A stretch of DNA of 64,000 nucleotides from Daphnia carinata (Eukaryota; Arthropoda; Branchiopoda; Diplostraca; Daphniidae), in contig NC_081340.1 in assembly GCF_022539665.2 (NCBI RefSeq), positions 3,410,001 to 3,474,000 of the forward strand, in the 5' to 3' direction. Numbering within the stretch: the first letter of the stretch is position 1; every line of letters starts with the position of its first letter. The notes beneath the pieces were generated by a model. The model was not told the DNA's origin and did no database searches. It saw nothing but the letters and a program-made list of their open reading frames with translations. Of this stretch, positions 26,101-39,149 are shown in pieces. The position numbers and the translations under genes were made by a program.

Positions 26101-27968
26101 AAAAAAAAAAAAGTGGGACGTCTAAGATTTTCTCCAAACGTCTTTTCCTTCTTTTTTCACCCTGCCATTGCAAACAGAGATTGGCTCGGTCTGCCAATGG
26201 CGTGTCCGGTCCACCCTCCATTTTTGGTCGTGTGAGATGGCGAGACGTGTAGAACTTCTCTGTATAGCGACGTACATACAAGTTGATTCTTTTCTAAAGA
26301 AGAAATGAAAAAAAGACGATCTGCCAGATTTCTCTGTTGACTTGATTCTGCGCCCCAAATCCAATCACAGGCGCTATACAGGTTTAATGCGGTAGATAAT
26401 GACGTCGATATTGCTTACTGTGTATTCGTTACTGCGTCGCTCATTTGTATTTAGAGAAACATCCCTATGGCGCACTCTTTCACTTGATTATCCAATCCCT
26501 CGATGTTGGACGCGTCGCACTTGCGTTCTCTTTTGCGAAGTTTTCAGACGTCCTCTTTGATGGCCTGGTCTAAATAGATACTGTCGATATCGTCTATATG
26601 CTTGCTGTTCAAACTACGGTATCCAGTTTCCTCGACGACGGGCTCGACGGGAAACGAACGAGGAAAAGGATGAACATCATCCAAACGACAGCTGCCTCAA
26701 CTCACGAGAGGATCTTATCACATCCAATGAGTTGCATCGCTTTTCAGGGCTATCGTGTTCGTCTTCGAATCGTTACAAGATTTTTACTAGCTGTTCACGC
26801 ACGACGTCGCAAAATTCATCCGATCACTCCAAGTGTAGTCATAGATACCGATTTACAAAGCAAAATCTTTATTTCATTACAGTTTTTACGTAAGATTTCC
26901 GGTAGCTACGGATGGTAGTTATCAATATAAAAAAAAGGACAAGTACCGTCGATTGTGCACTTGAAGCGATCAAGTTGACGTCCACGTGTCACCAGAGAGA
27001 TGCAACTCGAAGACTCCACGATTCGTCTCCAATGTCTTGGGGAAAACGATGGACTTTGCTATTGGTTGCTCACGATCACCAGTAACGAGAATTGAAAGCA
27101 GCACATTCAAGTGCCCTGCGCTCGGCCATTACCTAGCGACCCCTTCAGCCTCCTTTGCTTTTCGTTGTTAACTACATATTGGTGAAATGAAATCCTCGTT
27201 TTAGAAAAGGGCGGCAATTTGAGTGGTACCATGGATTGTGTCGTTGCTTTGAGAACACGGTGGTAGCTTTGTTTTAAATACTTGCAGGACATGCAAATTC
27301 TTTGTCGACATGCCATTAGCTCCGCTTGCCAAACGAAATGCATAACGATCGCATCCTTACGTCGATATAGGTAACACAAAATTGTTAGGTGGAACACGAA
27401 AGAAACAAAAACAGGAAAAACACACAACACGTAAATGTGGATGTATTGAAATGCTTTCACGCGTGAACCGCCGGAATGACGTGTGACTTCCGTATCAAAA
27501 GAATCACAAAATATTACCGAAACAAAAAAAAAATACAAATAAATAATAGTAATAATAATTAAGACAATTAATGATTTCATTCTTCCCATCATTAAAATTC
27601 GAAGTTTCCACGTAAAAAAGGCATCCTTTAGGTAAACGTAGCAATCAACACGTATCCATGTTTTATAAAGTAACAGCCGATGAGGAATGCTACATATATC
27701 ACAGCAATATTGAATCATTTCGGGTCTATACTTTAAGGCTACTGAGGCACGATAAAGCCATCATCTAGACGGTGCCTGGTTGACCCGAAAGGCTTGGGCG
27801 ATATTCCGGGCTTTACCGGCAGTGATTTTACACCGCTGCGTAAGCATTTCGACGGAACTGCAATAACAAATACAAATAGAAATAAACGCATTATTTGCCG
27901 GCCACATTACGAAACTAGGGCGAAAGCGGTAAGTACGAAAGGGAAGATTTCCATGTTATTGGAAAAAT
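23131..27968. other. Region without recognisable gene, 3' of FANCM
   Basis: After the satellite come T- and TTG-rich low complexity (to about 23,250) and ordinary AT-rich DNA. Open frames of up to about 200 codons on the minus strand near 27.1-27.7 kb are rich in hydrophobic and aromatic residues as expected from chance translation of T-rich DNA, and they resemble nothing I know. A C12-A11 homopolymer junction lies near 26,090-26,112. The last few hundred bases before 27,968 should contain the FANCM 3' UTR. Confidence 0.45.
24283..24345 (+). repeat. CT/GA microsatellite
   Basis: An imperfect (CT)n tract is broken by TTT and CCCA. In arthropods GA-rich elements of this kind often sit in promoters and bind GAGA-type factors, but no gene start could be placed next to it, so a role is only a possibility. 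Confidence 0.6.
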
Positions 27969-30900
27969 TTAGAATACGCAACTGAATGCGAACGAGGTGG
28001 AAGCTAGATGTAAAATAGGTTGTGAAAGAAAGCAGAACTGAGAGTAAAGCCAAAGAAGCATTCGGGCGTTGCGAATATTATTCGACGTTTCAAACCTGCA
28101 TAGGATCTCGCGAAGAGATCTAAACTGAGAGGCCATGAGCAGAGCCACGGCCGGGTTGATCTCGGGGATGCGCTGCAGAAACTTTAAAATATCATTCTGT
28201 TTCGAGTTTAGACTTTCTATTCTCGGAAGAGACAATCCTCTGAGTGTTTCTTGACGACCCAGGTCATTCAACAATCGGGCAGTATGTTCTATCAGTGTCG
28301 GATGGAATCAAATTACCATTTCAAAATGCTCTTTGAAAATCGAAGAAAACAAAAACATACCTTGCGAGTCGCTATACAAGACGGATAGATCTGTCTGGGC
28401 CAGTGTAGCTAGCGTCTGCAAATAGTATGGCGTGTTCGGTTTGAAGATGACGGATGATGCGTCAGGTAGCGGACAACCGTTGTTGAACCGCGGATCTCTC
28501 GCTGCCGACCGATCCGCTTCCACAATCAAATAAGGCTTGTCGTACAACGCCATCAGGCGGCGGACTTGATCCTGTAATCTGCACCGGCTCGATCCATTGG
28601 TGAATTCTACGACGGAAATGTATTGATATCGTTAATAAAGCAGTTTGGGGAAATAGAGACAAATGAGCTTCGAACCTACCGGAATGCAATTTGCGGACGA
28701 CGCCAAGTTGGGAACTAAGAACGAAATCAGCCACATCGAATGAGCAAACATGCGTGGCACAACGGTGTTTCACTTGCAAGGTAGAAATGATCTGGGTGGT
28801 CGTAGCTACCTGTCTCGAACTGATGAGCAACGTTCGAGAAGGCGAAAGAGGGACAGGGGTGGAGGCCATGCTACTAGTGACGCTGTTGGAACTGACACTA
28901 CTACAACTGGCGCTACTATTGCTCTCAACTGTAATAGGTTTTTTCATTACAGCGCCGCTGCTTCCGGCCGTTGGTAAAAATACGGCTCGGTCAGTAGCCG
29001 GAACCATACTAGTCACGTTAATGGCTCGCTGGAAAGTGTCCTTTTTATCGCACGGCTTTGTTGGAAGTTCAACCCGACTCGGTGGCCCTTTGTTAGTGGC
29101 TGAATTCGACCCGTGTGTGGCTCTCTGTGGGGCAACTGACGTTTCGGATTTGATCGATTTCTTCGGCGGAGGACCAGCATCACTCTCATCCGAGGACGAA
29201 TCCATATAAGCGATCCTCTTGCGTGGCCGGACAACAGCCGAAGTGGAACGTTGCCTATTCAATTGAATTCTTTGGGCTCGTATTCGAGCGGCTCGAGTTG
29301 GCAATTGCGACACAGGCGACTCCTCCTTGGTCGTTTTTTCTAGTTGTTCGGCATCATCACTGTCGACGCAAAATGAATCGAACGCGTATTCAGAGTCCTG
29401 TTCGACGACGGCCTGGGAGTAGATATCACTGTGGTTCATTTGCTTGGCCGGTGGGCGGAAGACGAAACCCTGTTGCGCCACAGGACTCTTTACGCTTTCC
29501 AAGTAAACTGCCCTCATCCTGATATAACAATTAACACAAAGATTAGTCTGGTCCCTTATTTCTCCATTCATAAGCTTTGCGTCTACTTACGTTTCATTAA
29601 CGGCTTGAGTGCCTAGGTCGTCGACGAAACTGCCCTCATACCTATCACCGTTGTTTGTCTCTTCAAGTTCATCACCAGAACAGGAGCCTTCGACAAGTGA
29701 CAGTTCAGCTTCTTCATCCAGGAAAGCGCAGCCTGCTTGTTTAGTTTGCTTGATCAATGGCTTACGGCGGACGGATGATTCCGTTTTCTGAGCAACGGGA
29801 GTCGACTGCGTCATGAGGGGATTCCGCTTGGAGTTTAGCTTTCGGCAAACCAAAGGCGAGTCTTCATCACTTGTCATTGTCGTTATGCGCACATTGATGG
29901 GTCTCAGTGGAGTGATTTCAGAAATGTCAGGTATTTGTTTAGGTGGAGTAGCTTCAACGATGTCCTCATCGGATTCAATGATAAAGACGGGTGGTGTAAC
30001 TGGTTTGACGGGCGCTGGTTTCTCAACGACCTCTATCGAATCGTCATCGATTTCTGGCCCAAAAATATCATCGAGCTCTCGTCTGATACCGCTAGAGTCT
30101 TTAACGTTGGGTGCAGAGGTAATCTTCTGGGGATCATTGTTGTTTGTTGCAGTTTTAGTATTTTCGATCTTTTGCTCAGGAATCAGATTACCCCTTTTCA
30201 TTGCGGTCTTCTGTTGCTCGTGAACTTGCTCAACCAATTCAATGTCTTCCAAATCACTCAAATTCAATTCAAAACCTTCGTCCCAAGCCGATTTCAAGTC
30301 AATTGCCACTGTTCTATTTAGTGGTGGCAGCTGAACGTCCAATACTTTGGGCGTGGGCTTCGTTGGCTGATGGGGCTTTGCTTTTGGCTGGGCAGGTAGT
30401 GCCACAGGCGACGGTGGCAGTACATCTTCGTCGTCCCAACTATCGGGGAAATCTAGGGAAAAGTTCACTTCAGGTATCACAGATGATTTGTTGTTTCGTA
30501 CTTTAAACTCCGACGTGACACCTAATTGGATTGCCACTTTCGATTTTGGCCGAGTCGGTGACGGGGAGGGAGTGTTGTCCAAGAAATCAAAAACGGGCGA
30601 TTCTGTCAGAAGCGAAGGGCCTTGATTTGTTTTTAGCGGTGTGACAACAGCCGTGGTGATAACCTCCTCTTTAACAGACTTCGGAGAATCGGGTAAAGGT
30701 GAAAAGCTATCGAGAAAATCCACTTCCAAATCAAAATTCGGGACTATGTTCTTTGTCGCGTTTGCTTCATTTGCAGGCTCATCATACGTGCCAAACAGAT
30801 CTACGATTTGTGTGACTGATAAGATACTTTGATCATGAATCGTGATTTTGGGTACCTCTGACTTTTCTTCTTCTGCAATTTTGTTTTTCACAACATCGAC

Positions 30901-33900
30901 TTGATTTTCTTGCCAATTATGATCATTTGCAATCCCATCCATTTTGAGTCGTTTGGCCGGTGCAGCAGCAGCCCACCCTAATGACCTTTTAACAGGCCCT
31001 TTCTTCCGACGTTGAGACAAAATAGGTGATGGTTCCAAACAGAAAGTGGAAGTTTCAAGCTCAGATTTGGGTGGCGTTTGCATGGCGATTGTTTCATTCA
31101 CGTTCGACTCCATAGAGGTACGACAACCTTCACCGGGCTTGCGAACGGAATTGGTAGACGATGACGCAAAAGGAGCCACGAAAGGCAATCGTGCAACTGT
31201 TATGTCACTAATTGAAGCGTTTGTCTGTACAGTTTGCCGCTGCGATCGATCGGATGACATGTCTTTCGCCCATATATAGTTGGCTGTAGATTTCTTTAAG
31301 ACTGGAGCAGACAGTTCTGGAGGTGTTTCGACGGATTTACGGTACGGCTTCGAGAATGAAGTCGTTCCTAACGTTGACGTCTCCGTTGACACGTCAAAGC
31401 AAAATGGCGGGGGACTAGGGATATCTACGCAATCGATTCCGACGGGGACTCTTTGAAATAAATCGAGGAAATCTTGGCTGTAAAGTCCAGAATGGCGTGC
31501 TGTCGAATCAAGAGCTTGTGGAGTTCGTAAAAACGTCTGTCCGATGTCGTTTGGCGAGAGAACGTCGGATCTAATATCTAATAATCGTCCTGTCGGAGAC
31601 GAAATGGCGTCGTCGACAATTTCTGATGTGTCCATCTGTAATTGCTGTTGATGATTTTCGTGTGAATCCTCCCGTTGTGATTGGATGTATTCAAGAATGT
31701 TGACATAATTTTTCGTAAGCGTTGAGTGGCCGATCGTGTGATAGGGCTGAAGGGTGCATTGCCATGGCAACCACTTGTCCAGACTCAGTAGCGGTTTGCC
31801 ATCTTGCCTGTCGTTGCTGGAATCATTTGCATTTAATTCTGGGAGGACCGGCACGGGTTGATCGGTTTGGAAATTCTGCGCCCAGTAGTCCATTTCAGTA
31901 TCCGATAAGTAGTAGGACTTGGTTGTTTTGGATTTTCGACCTGTGACTACATTGCCGCTTCCCGAAGGAACGTTAGACTTTCGTGGACGGCTTGTTGGTG
32001 GTGGGAAAGCGGTCGTGACATGCATAGGCATTTCGTGGCACTTTGGCGAAAGATGCCTTGGAATGAGACGTGGTTCTTGAGTTAAAAGAAATTCTTTTAA
32101 CTTTGGGTTATCAGCGATGTTTTTAAGGAGGTTCTTCTTCTGGTACACGCTTTGATTATGCACATGCTCCTCTTTGCCTTCTGTCATCAACATGACAATT
32201 CGCCCGTCACGCTTTCTACCAGTGCGGCCGCATCTCTGGACAAGTCGTACAGGAGATTTGTGAACGTCATAGCAGATGATCATGTCAACATCGCCTATGT
32301 CCAGTCCTTCTTCTCCGACGCATGTTGATACTAGGGTATTATAGTTCCCTTCGGTGAACTGTTTAATGACGCGAATCTGATCAGCTTGCGTAAATCCTTT
32401 CGTTTTACCACCAGTTGTGTTGTTACCGTGGCCAACAAAGTTCATGGCTTTAATTAAAGGGGCGTACTCTTCAAGAAGTGCGACGATTTCGTTAACCGAG
32501 TCACGGTACTGACTAAAAATCATCACCCGGGTAGGTCTGTTCTCTTTCTCAGCCTGCTGGAAATGTTTTAAAACGATTTCTTTTAATTTCGTCAATTTCG
32601 GGTGACTGACGGCAGTACCCACTTGGCAGCCACTGCCAAATTTAGACTTGAGATCTTCCATCATTTGGCTGAACCCATTCACTTTAAGCAACTCCGTTCG
32701 GGTTCGATTGTGACCCGTTTCGCCATCAACTGCGTCCGTCTTTCCAGCTAAAAAGTTGTAGAATCCACGAATGCCATGTTGTAGGAGAAGTTCTAGAGCA
32801 TGTGTCAGCGTAATGCAGAGGGCGAAATCTCCTTCTATCATCCCCGAGCGACTACGCGGAAAATTGTCGGGCGGATTCTGACGGAATTTATCACGTGATT
32901 GTAGTAGCATATACTTGGTTAGAGAACCAATGTCTTTTGAAAATAGAACGCCTGCTTCCATCAAACGCCGAGCACACACGCCAAATATGTTGAGAAATGC
33001 ATCACGCACTTGGGTGATCTCGGGTCCTAAGGGCACCACTACTTTGTCGATTTTTCTGCTGTGGCAATAAGGCACTATATCAGGTGACTCTTCGTTACGC
33101 AGCTCAATTCGGGAAATGCGCAAATTTACAATCACTTGTTGAATAGCTTTCATATCACTACCTATAAATAAACGACAATGAGTTTTCTGCCGATAAGTAA
33201 CATAGGCACATATAACCTACCCGGTGTTGCACTTAACGCCAGTATCCGGAAAATAGCTCCATGTTTGCACAGTTCTTGCACTACTTGAACATAAGCGTAG
33301 TTTCCCAATGCTTTGTGGGCCTCATCAAGAACCAAACATTTGACTTCATTGGCCGGACAAGCGGCCCGGCTAATATCATTGGTAAGAACTTGTGGCGTGA
33401 GGAAAAAGACTCGTTTTTCTCTCCATTGTTTTTTTCTATCAGCTGGGTTCATTGCTCCAGTCATCTCACTTGTAGCATCTAAGGGAATTCCCATGATCTC
33501 ATAACAAGCTTGGATTTGCTGAGCAACTAGTGGTTTTGTGGGAGCCATAAAAATTATTTTGCCTCTTGGATACCATCTGAAGAAATTGTACATTACAACA
33601 GCTGCAATGAAAGTTTTACCTGAAAATAAAGTTGATTATTAACATTCAAGCAACACAACATAGAATTGCAACTTACCCAATCCAGTTGGTAAGGTGACCA
33701 GAGTATTGTGAAACAAACTTGTTTCCACAATGTCCCGTTGATATTTCCGAACTGGTTTATTTGTTGGGTATATCCATGAATTTCCTGCAGTGTTATCAAA
33801 TCCTGGCAAGTTTTCTTCCAGAGTAGCTGCAGGTGCTTCTGTTGAGTATCCAGAAGTAGATGATGAATGAGATAATGACGGAACACTCGGTTTACAGTTT

Positions 33901-34073
33901 GATTCATATTCTCGGAGGCTTTCTTCAAGAGCCTTTCGTAGTAAATCATCGTCTTCATCACTGTCGAGCACCATCAAATCTTCATCTGACGTTGTTTTTC
34001 TCGACAAACTAGGTTCAGTGATTTTCGTGCCATTTTGCCATGACTGGAATAGCGTTTGTTGTTTTTTACTCAT
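27969..34073 (-). CDS. FANCM: Fanconi anaemia group M helicase (FANCM)
   Basis: This is a DNA translocase that binds and remodels stalled replication forks and anchors the Fanconi core complex in the nucleus. Six exons join in phase: 33677-34073, 33221-33619, 29591-33161, 28680-29518, 28361-28606 and 27969-28288, giving 1,923 residues against about 2,048 in human. Visible parts are an N-terminal QQTLFQSW (human has a similar TLFQTW), Walker A LPTGLGKT near residue 130, the DEAH box at 231-234, SATPGS at the exon 2-3 junction, and helicase motif [12 protein letters not shown] in exon 3. A long acidic middle follows, then the FLDEEAELS motif, an ERCC4-like fold ending exon 4 and helix-hairpin-helix sequence in exon 6. 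The XPF-type ERK catalytic signature is absent, as in other FANCM proteins. I read the last exon through to the TAA at 27,969 because [15 protein letters not shown] fits the end of the HhH domain; a final splice there is less likely. The start ATG lies 670 bp from KLHDC3, which runs the other way. Confidence 0.95.
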
Positions 34074-34743
34074 TCTCAATTGCAATCAAAACAGAAGAAG
34101 ACTAACTTTTATAAATTCTCATTGCCAACATATATATTTTTTTCCCCGTAATTTTGTGGAGGCAAGAAATACTTTTGAAGATAACTGATAAAAGCAACAG
34201 TTTAATTTGAAATGATAGCTTTCGTCTGCTACGAAAAGCCCTCTTGTAATGGAATGTAGCATCTAACATCAGAAAAGGCATACTCAAGCCATTAAAAAAA
34301 ATATTTTTTTTTTTTTTTTTCATCAGTTTTCAAACTGATCGAAAAAATTTATTTGTCTTATTTAAATAGCCGTCGCTGTGTCAACGGTTTAGCCATGGAA
34401 CATTTGTTGCAGTTTGGTTAGCCCTTAGTTGGCTTAGCCTATCCTCACTGACTGCCACAGCGGTACAGCTCCAGGTTAACGTTGTTTGTCGTCTGCTCTT
34501 TCTCTTCCCAAATCCCATCCTTTAATTTTCGGTGTGTCTAATGTTGATAAATTTTGTCTCGTGGAAGGACGATCTGATTGAGAGTGAAAATACACTCTCG
34601 TGCCTTATTTTGTAAATTGTCAAATGCAATAATCATTTCTGGTTTGTTTATTGATTTGTAATCTAAGTTTTAAGCTTAACATATCATGTAGCTGTGAAGC
34701 TCAGTGAAATTCAGTTTATTCCTGATGTTCTGAGTAGGTTGGG
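34074..34743. promoter_or_regulatory. Bidirectional promoter region, FANCM and KLHDC3
   Basis: The start codons of FANCM (minus) and KLHDC3 (plus) are 670 bp apart and point away from each other, so both 5' UTRs and core promoters must lie here unless a distant upstream exon exists. No TATA box is obvious. A T17-type run near 34,304-34,320 lies on the FANCM side. The exact transcription starts cannot be read from the sequence. Confidence 0.6.
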
Positions 34744-36784
34744 ATGCCGTGGACGGTCCGACTCGAAGGAGGTCCTCGCAGAGTAAGTTACCAAATACAG
34801 TAATCCTACTTGAAAATGACGTGAAGAAATTGAAGAAAATTTTTACCAAACCATTTGTTTAGAAGTATGCATGTTCCGTGACTATAGTATAAATGTGGGT
34901 AAAATAGACAATTATTTTGCCTGAGTGGCAACTGCTCACAAATCTAACACAAACCTCATTTGAGTTCTAGTGTATACTTTACTTTGATGGAACTATTTTG
35001 TATTTTGTTCTAGGTAAATCATGCTGCAGTTCCTGTAAATGATAAAATATTCTCATTTGGAGGTTACTGCACTGGTGACGACTACAAACTGAAGAGGCCC
35101 ATGGATGTTCATGTTTTGAACACAGGTAAGTTTTGTAATTGTTAGCTGAAAATGTGATTATCCTTCTATTAACCTCTTTTTAAATGGTTTGGAGTAGTTA
35201 ACTACAGATGGAATGCAGTAAAAAACCCAGAGCGTAGCAGTCCTCAATATAATCTAGTACCATATCAGCGTTATGGCCATACTGCTGTAGTGCAAAATGA
35301 TCTGGTAGGCAATTAATTTAGAGTATTTATCAACTAGCTGTTCCTAAGTTCATTTGCATATTTAGGTATTTATTTGGGGTGGGCGGAATGATGAAGCGGC
35401 TTGCAATGTATTATTCTGTTTCGATACGACTAATCACATGTGGTCACAACCAAAAGTGTGTGGCGAGGTCCCTGGAGCTAGGGATGGGCATTCCGCTTGC
35501 GTAATTAATAATTGCATGTACGTATTTGGAGGTTATGAAGAAGAAACCGACCAATTTTCTCAAGACGTGCATATGCTAGATCTGAAAACAATGGAATGGA
35601 GATTTGTGAAGACCAAAGTAACATTTGTCTTGTTTCTGCAACCGTAGTCGGCGTTAACGCGTTTTCATCTTATAAGGGAGAGCCGCCTAGTTATCGTGAC
35701 TTTCATTCAGCTACACCCATAGGCAACTACATGTATATCTTTGGTGGTCGTGGTAACCAATCTGGTCCGCATCATTCTAGAGTAAGTTTCCATGTGTCTT
35801 GAAAAATTACTGAGAAATAAATCCATATTGTCTGTCCCTCTTATCAGGACGAAGTTTACTGTGATCAAATTGTGTTTCTGGATACTCGAGCGCAGACATG
35901 GCATCGACCGACTGTAACAGGATTTCGTCCTGTTGGCAGGAGAAGCCATTCAGCATGTAACTAATGCATCAGTTTTTGTGGTGTTATTTTATTTTTAAAA
36001 ATTTCTAAATTTATTTGCTCTCATTAATTAATTAATTTTGTTTTTAGTTACCTACAAGGGTAATCTTTTTATTTTCGGTGGATTCAATGGTATTTCCCAG
36101 ATGCATTACAATGATCTGTTAAGATACGATCCAGGTATGAATATAAGTCAATAAGATTTCTGTAGTCTTCTTTCCCGCATACTTATGTTTGTTCGACGTG
36201 TGCTATCGAATTGTGTTGTAGAAAATTGTCGCTGGTGTGTCGTAAGACCAAGAGGTCACGGCCCATGTGCTAGACGGCGGCAATCGTGTTGCGTCATCGG
36301 TGATCGAGTCTTCCTGTTTGGTGGGACAAGGTTGATTCCTTACTTCCCGATGTTCAGTTAACTATCTTCTAATCGTCGTTGTTCTCAGTCCGCATCCAGA
36401 TCTGAATCTCAATTCGACCGCTAACCAGCAACGTGAGGATTACCCTGGAATGGAACCAATCGAATCTCCCTTAATGGATCACAATGATTTATTTGTTCTA
36501 GATTTTGGTAAAGCGAAGCATTTAAAAGGGAAAAAAATCTATTTTTCATTGTCAATTTTCAACGCATTCTAGCGCCTTCATTAAAGACAATGGCCATCAC
36601 GAACGTTATAGAGCACAAACTTAACGTCGAAGCCTTACCAGAATCCATCAGGTATTCCCGATATCACTAAAACTTATTTTAATTTTGTATGCATCCCATT
36701 CAACGTTGTTTTCTATTTAGATTCGAAATTAGAGCCATGACTCTGCCGAATAGCGTGACGAAGCCTTTAAACAATGCGGGATAG
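34744..36784 (+). CDS. KLHDC3: Kelch domain-containing protein 3
   Basis: The N-terminal MPWTVRLEGGPRRVNHAA closely follows the KLHDC3 family start, and the C-terminal APSLKTM region also matches. Eleven exons join in phase: 34744-34782, 35014-35125, 35198-35304, 35366-35617, 35677-35781, 35848-35956, 36048-36134, 36222-36330, 36389-36507, 36573-36651 and 36721-36784. They give 393 residues, close to human (382). Kelch blades show as FSFGGY, YVFGGY, YIFGGR, FIFGGF and FLFGGT. In vertebrates KLHDC3 is a CUL2 ubiquitin-ligase substrate receptor that reads C-terminal glycine degrons; the same role here is inference from orthology. The insert after FGGT (SPHPDLNLNSTANQQ) is longer than in human. 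The gene converges with USF 363 bp downstream. Confidence 0.95.
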
Positions 36785-37147
36785 TCTTTGTCTTGTATTA
36801 AACCATTTGTTTTACCTTCTTATTTGACTGGTTGAAATTGTACAAGGACATGTTCGACAAATTACATTGAACAGCGATTATTTCACAATCATTTAAGAGA
36901 ATGGGAGAATTCCCCCGATGGTCAGTTCAGAAGTTTTAAAACATTGCAGTGGGGAAAGATTAACAATTACCGGAAACCGTGAGAAATGCAAACGACCAAC
37001 ATTTTTGTCTTGCTTAATCGACACAGAATCAAAACGAAACATTCAGTCCTATTTTATACAGACGATACGCGCAGAATTCACTATTCATGTTAAAAATTAA
37101 CGAAAACAAATTACCAACGACACAAATGATTCATAACCTTTACGATC

Positions 37148-38414
37148 TTAGCTCTTGCCGATTCCGGACATGTGTAGCTGTTCTAGTTCTTTTCTCAAGG
37201 CAGCATTTTCTGTCTGTAACTCTTCAACGTGATGTTCCGACTGGCGGAGTGCTTCAGCTAATTGTTGATTAGCATTTCTTATATCAGTGATGTAGTCACA
37301 GGCTTTTGAAAGGATTCCACCTTTACTCTGCTGCACAAGAAACAACCATAAAGAGAAATAGTAGGGGACCATACCCCTTGGGATGGACACAAAAAATGTT
37401 TTGAAAAATTATTTTGGTTTATTTACCTGACCAGTTTTTCCTGCGTCATTATGAACGGAATCTGGCATAATTTTTCCCAATTTTAGGATCCAATTGTTAA
37501 TTTTGTCTCTCCGGCGGCGCTCCACTTCATTATGGCTTACGCGGCGTCGATCGTCTCTCTGCAAAAGCCAAGCTTGCGTCAGTCGTCGATAAAACGTACT
37601 TTAATGATAAAGCATAACTAACGGGTTCGCCATGCCCAGCCCCTGTCGTTCTTGAAGCAGGAGGATCTCTATTAACTGGGACATTAGCTGGTGGGACATT
37701 TCCTCTTGGTGCGATTGTACGTGGCGTCCCTCCAGTCAACATGTCTGGTGGTGCTCCAACAATGTAGAACTGTCCTGCTACTCAGATGTAATGCAATAAA
37801 CATACACATGATGATTTTGGCCTGGTTTGAAATAACAACAGATTTACTATTGAGGGGATTTATGAGCGCTGGTTGAGCAGTTCCAGATGTGAAATTCCCA
37901 GTAACAATTTGAGGCAATTCTATCATTTCGCCAGAAGAACCTACTTGCATAACCCTATACATTACAGCATCTAATAAAAAAAATGGAATTAGTACAATTA
38001 GCACACATGCAATTATACTGGAATGATAACTTACTCTCATTTTGAACAGGGTTCCCACCAAGATCGGCAGCAGTAAGACTTCCTTCTTCTTCAACTATAG
38101 TTATTCCAGGTGCCAAAATTCTATCATCAGCCAACATCTCGGGGTCATCTCCACTGTCTTTGTCGGGGCTTTACAATGATAGTAAAATATTGAATCAGTC
38201 ACTTTAACTGAGGAAAATCCTTTTATCCATATCCCTCTTATAAAGAGAGATCTAATACATTCTTAGAAGTTAAAAGTTGCTGTGTTATTTAATACTACAA
38301 GGCATTGGTAAACAGCACAAGAAGTTCCAGCTTACTCGATCATGAAAATCCTATTTGGATGGACGAAGAGATTAAAACGTACCTATTGCCAATTCCTTGG
38401 TCAAGGCTGTCCAT
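37148..38414 (-). CDS. USF: Upstream stimulatory factor (bHLH-zipper)
   Basis: Six exons join in phase: 38383-38414, 38035-38168, 37848-37970, 37623-37777, 37427-37558 and 37148-37327, giving 251 residues, shorter than human USF1 (310). The C-terminal half has the basic region HNEVERRRRDKINNW (residues 149-192 form the bHLH exon) and a leucine zipper (193-251). The block VMYRVMQV and the USF-specific region around GQFYIV and RSIAPR-like TIAPRG support USF1/2 over other bHLH-zip proteins. It should bind CACGTG E-boxes as a dimer in the nucleus. The final exon has a tandem acceptor CAGCAG, so one glutamine may be included or skipped. The start MDSLDQGIGN is the first in-frame ATG and splices in phase to the next exon. 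Confidence 0.93.
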
Positions 38415-39149
38415 GACTGGTAAGTATAAACAAAAAACCCAAACCGAGTGGGAGTCGAATTCAAACAACGGGAAAAAGAACAAAAAAAAAAGACCACGCG
38501 GTGATAAATATTTTTCAAATTTGAATCATCCAAGAAAAATGAAAACGTCACGGGGATCCGGCCAAGTCAGGTGACCAGCCCTGCTGCAATCAGCTTGAAC
38601 GAATCACCCATTAGTTTTCCACTTGACTCGGAAAACTCGGGAACTTGAGGGAAAGAGAAAGGCAAGCCAACTCAGAGACATCTGTAGTTTAAAAAAATAA
38701 CGTAACCGCCGAAAATGGTATGTGAGCTCTGATAGTGAGACTGTGCGCGAGTTATATTTAGTCGCAAATGACGCACACATGTAGTTTAAAACTGGACCGT
38801 TACGGAGATTATTTGAGTTTAGTTGTTAAGTTCGTTGTACGATGCGGTATACAAAGACAAAACATGATTGAAAAACAAGAATTTACGTGCGTAAATTCCA
38901 AAACACAGAAAACAATGAATTGCAATATAACACTTTTTCCCTGTTTAGTTATTAATATGAAAATTGACGTGATAACAATACTAGTTCTCCTCGCTGAGAA
39001 GCGGCGTTGGGATTCCTTAACTAAGCCTGAGAAGCAGTTCGATATTTAGTCATTGGTACCTGCCGGGAAAAATATAAAAAAAGGTTAGCTAAGTGATTTC
39101 CCTACTGAAACATGCATTTTAATAAAAAAAACTCGGAAAAAATGTTTTA
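38415..39149. other. Intergenic, USF promoter side
   Basis: This is 735 bp between the USF start and the stop of the first VAT1-like gene. It should hold the USF promoter and 5' UTR and the VAT1-like 3' UTR. The open frames present have no family resemblance. I see no defined site. Confidence 0.5.

Noticed and set aside
27107-27718. 203-codon minus-strand frame with hydrophobic stretches
   Set aside because: It starts without clear context, and the hydrophobic runs come from T-rich DNA read on the opposite strand. It does not resemble a membrane protein family and does not link by splicing to FANCM.
28691-29209. 172-codon plus-strand frame antisense to FANCM
   Set aside because: It lies opposite FANCM exon 4 and is a shadow of that coding sequence, made open by its Ser/Thr-rich codons.
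29591-33161. Possibility that the largest FANCM exon is a separate gene or a retrocopy
   Set aside because: Its phases join exactly to exons on both sides, and the helicase motifs continue across the junctions in the order of human FANCM.
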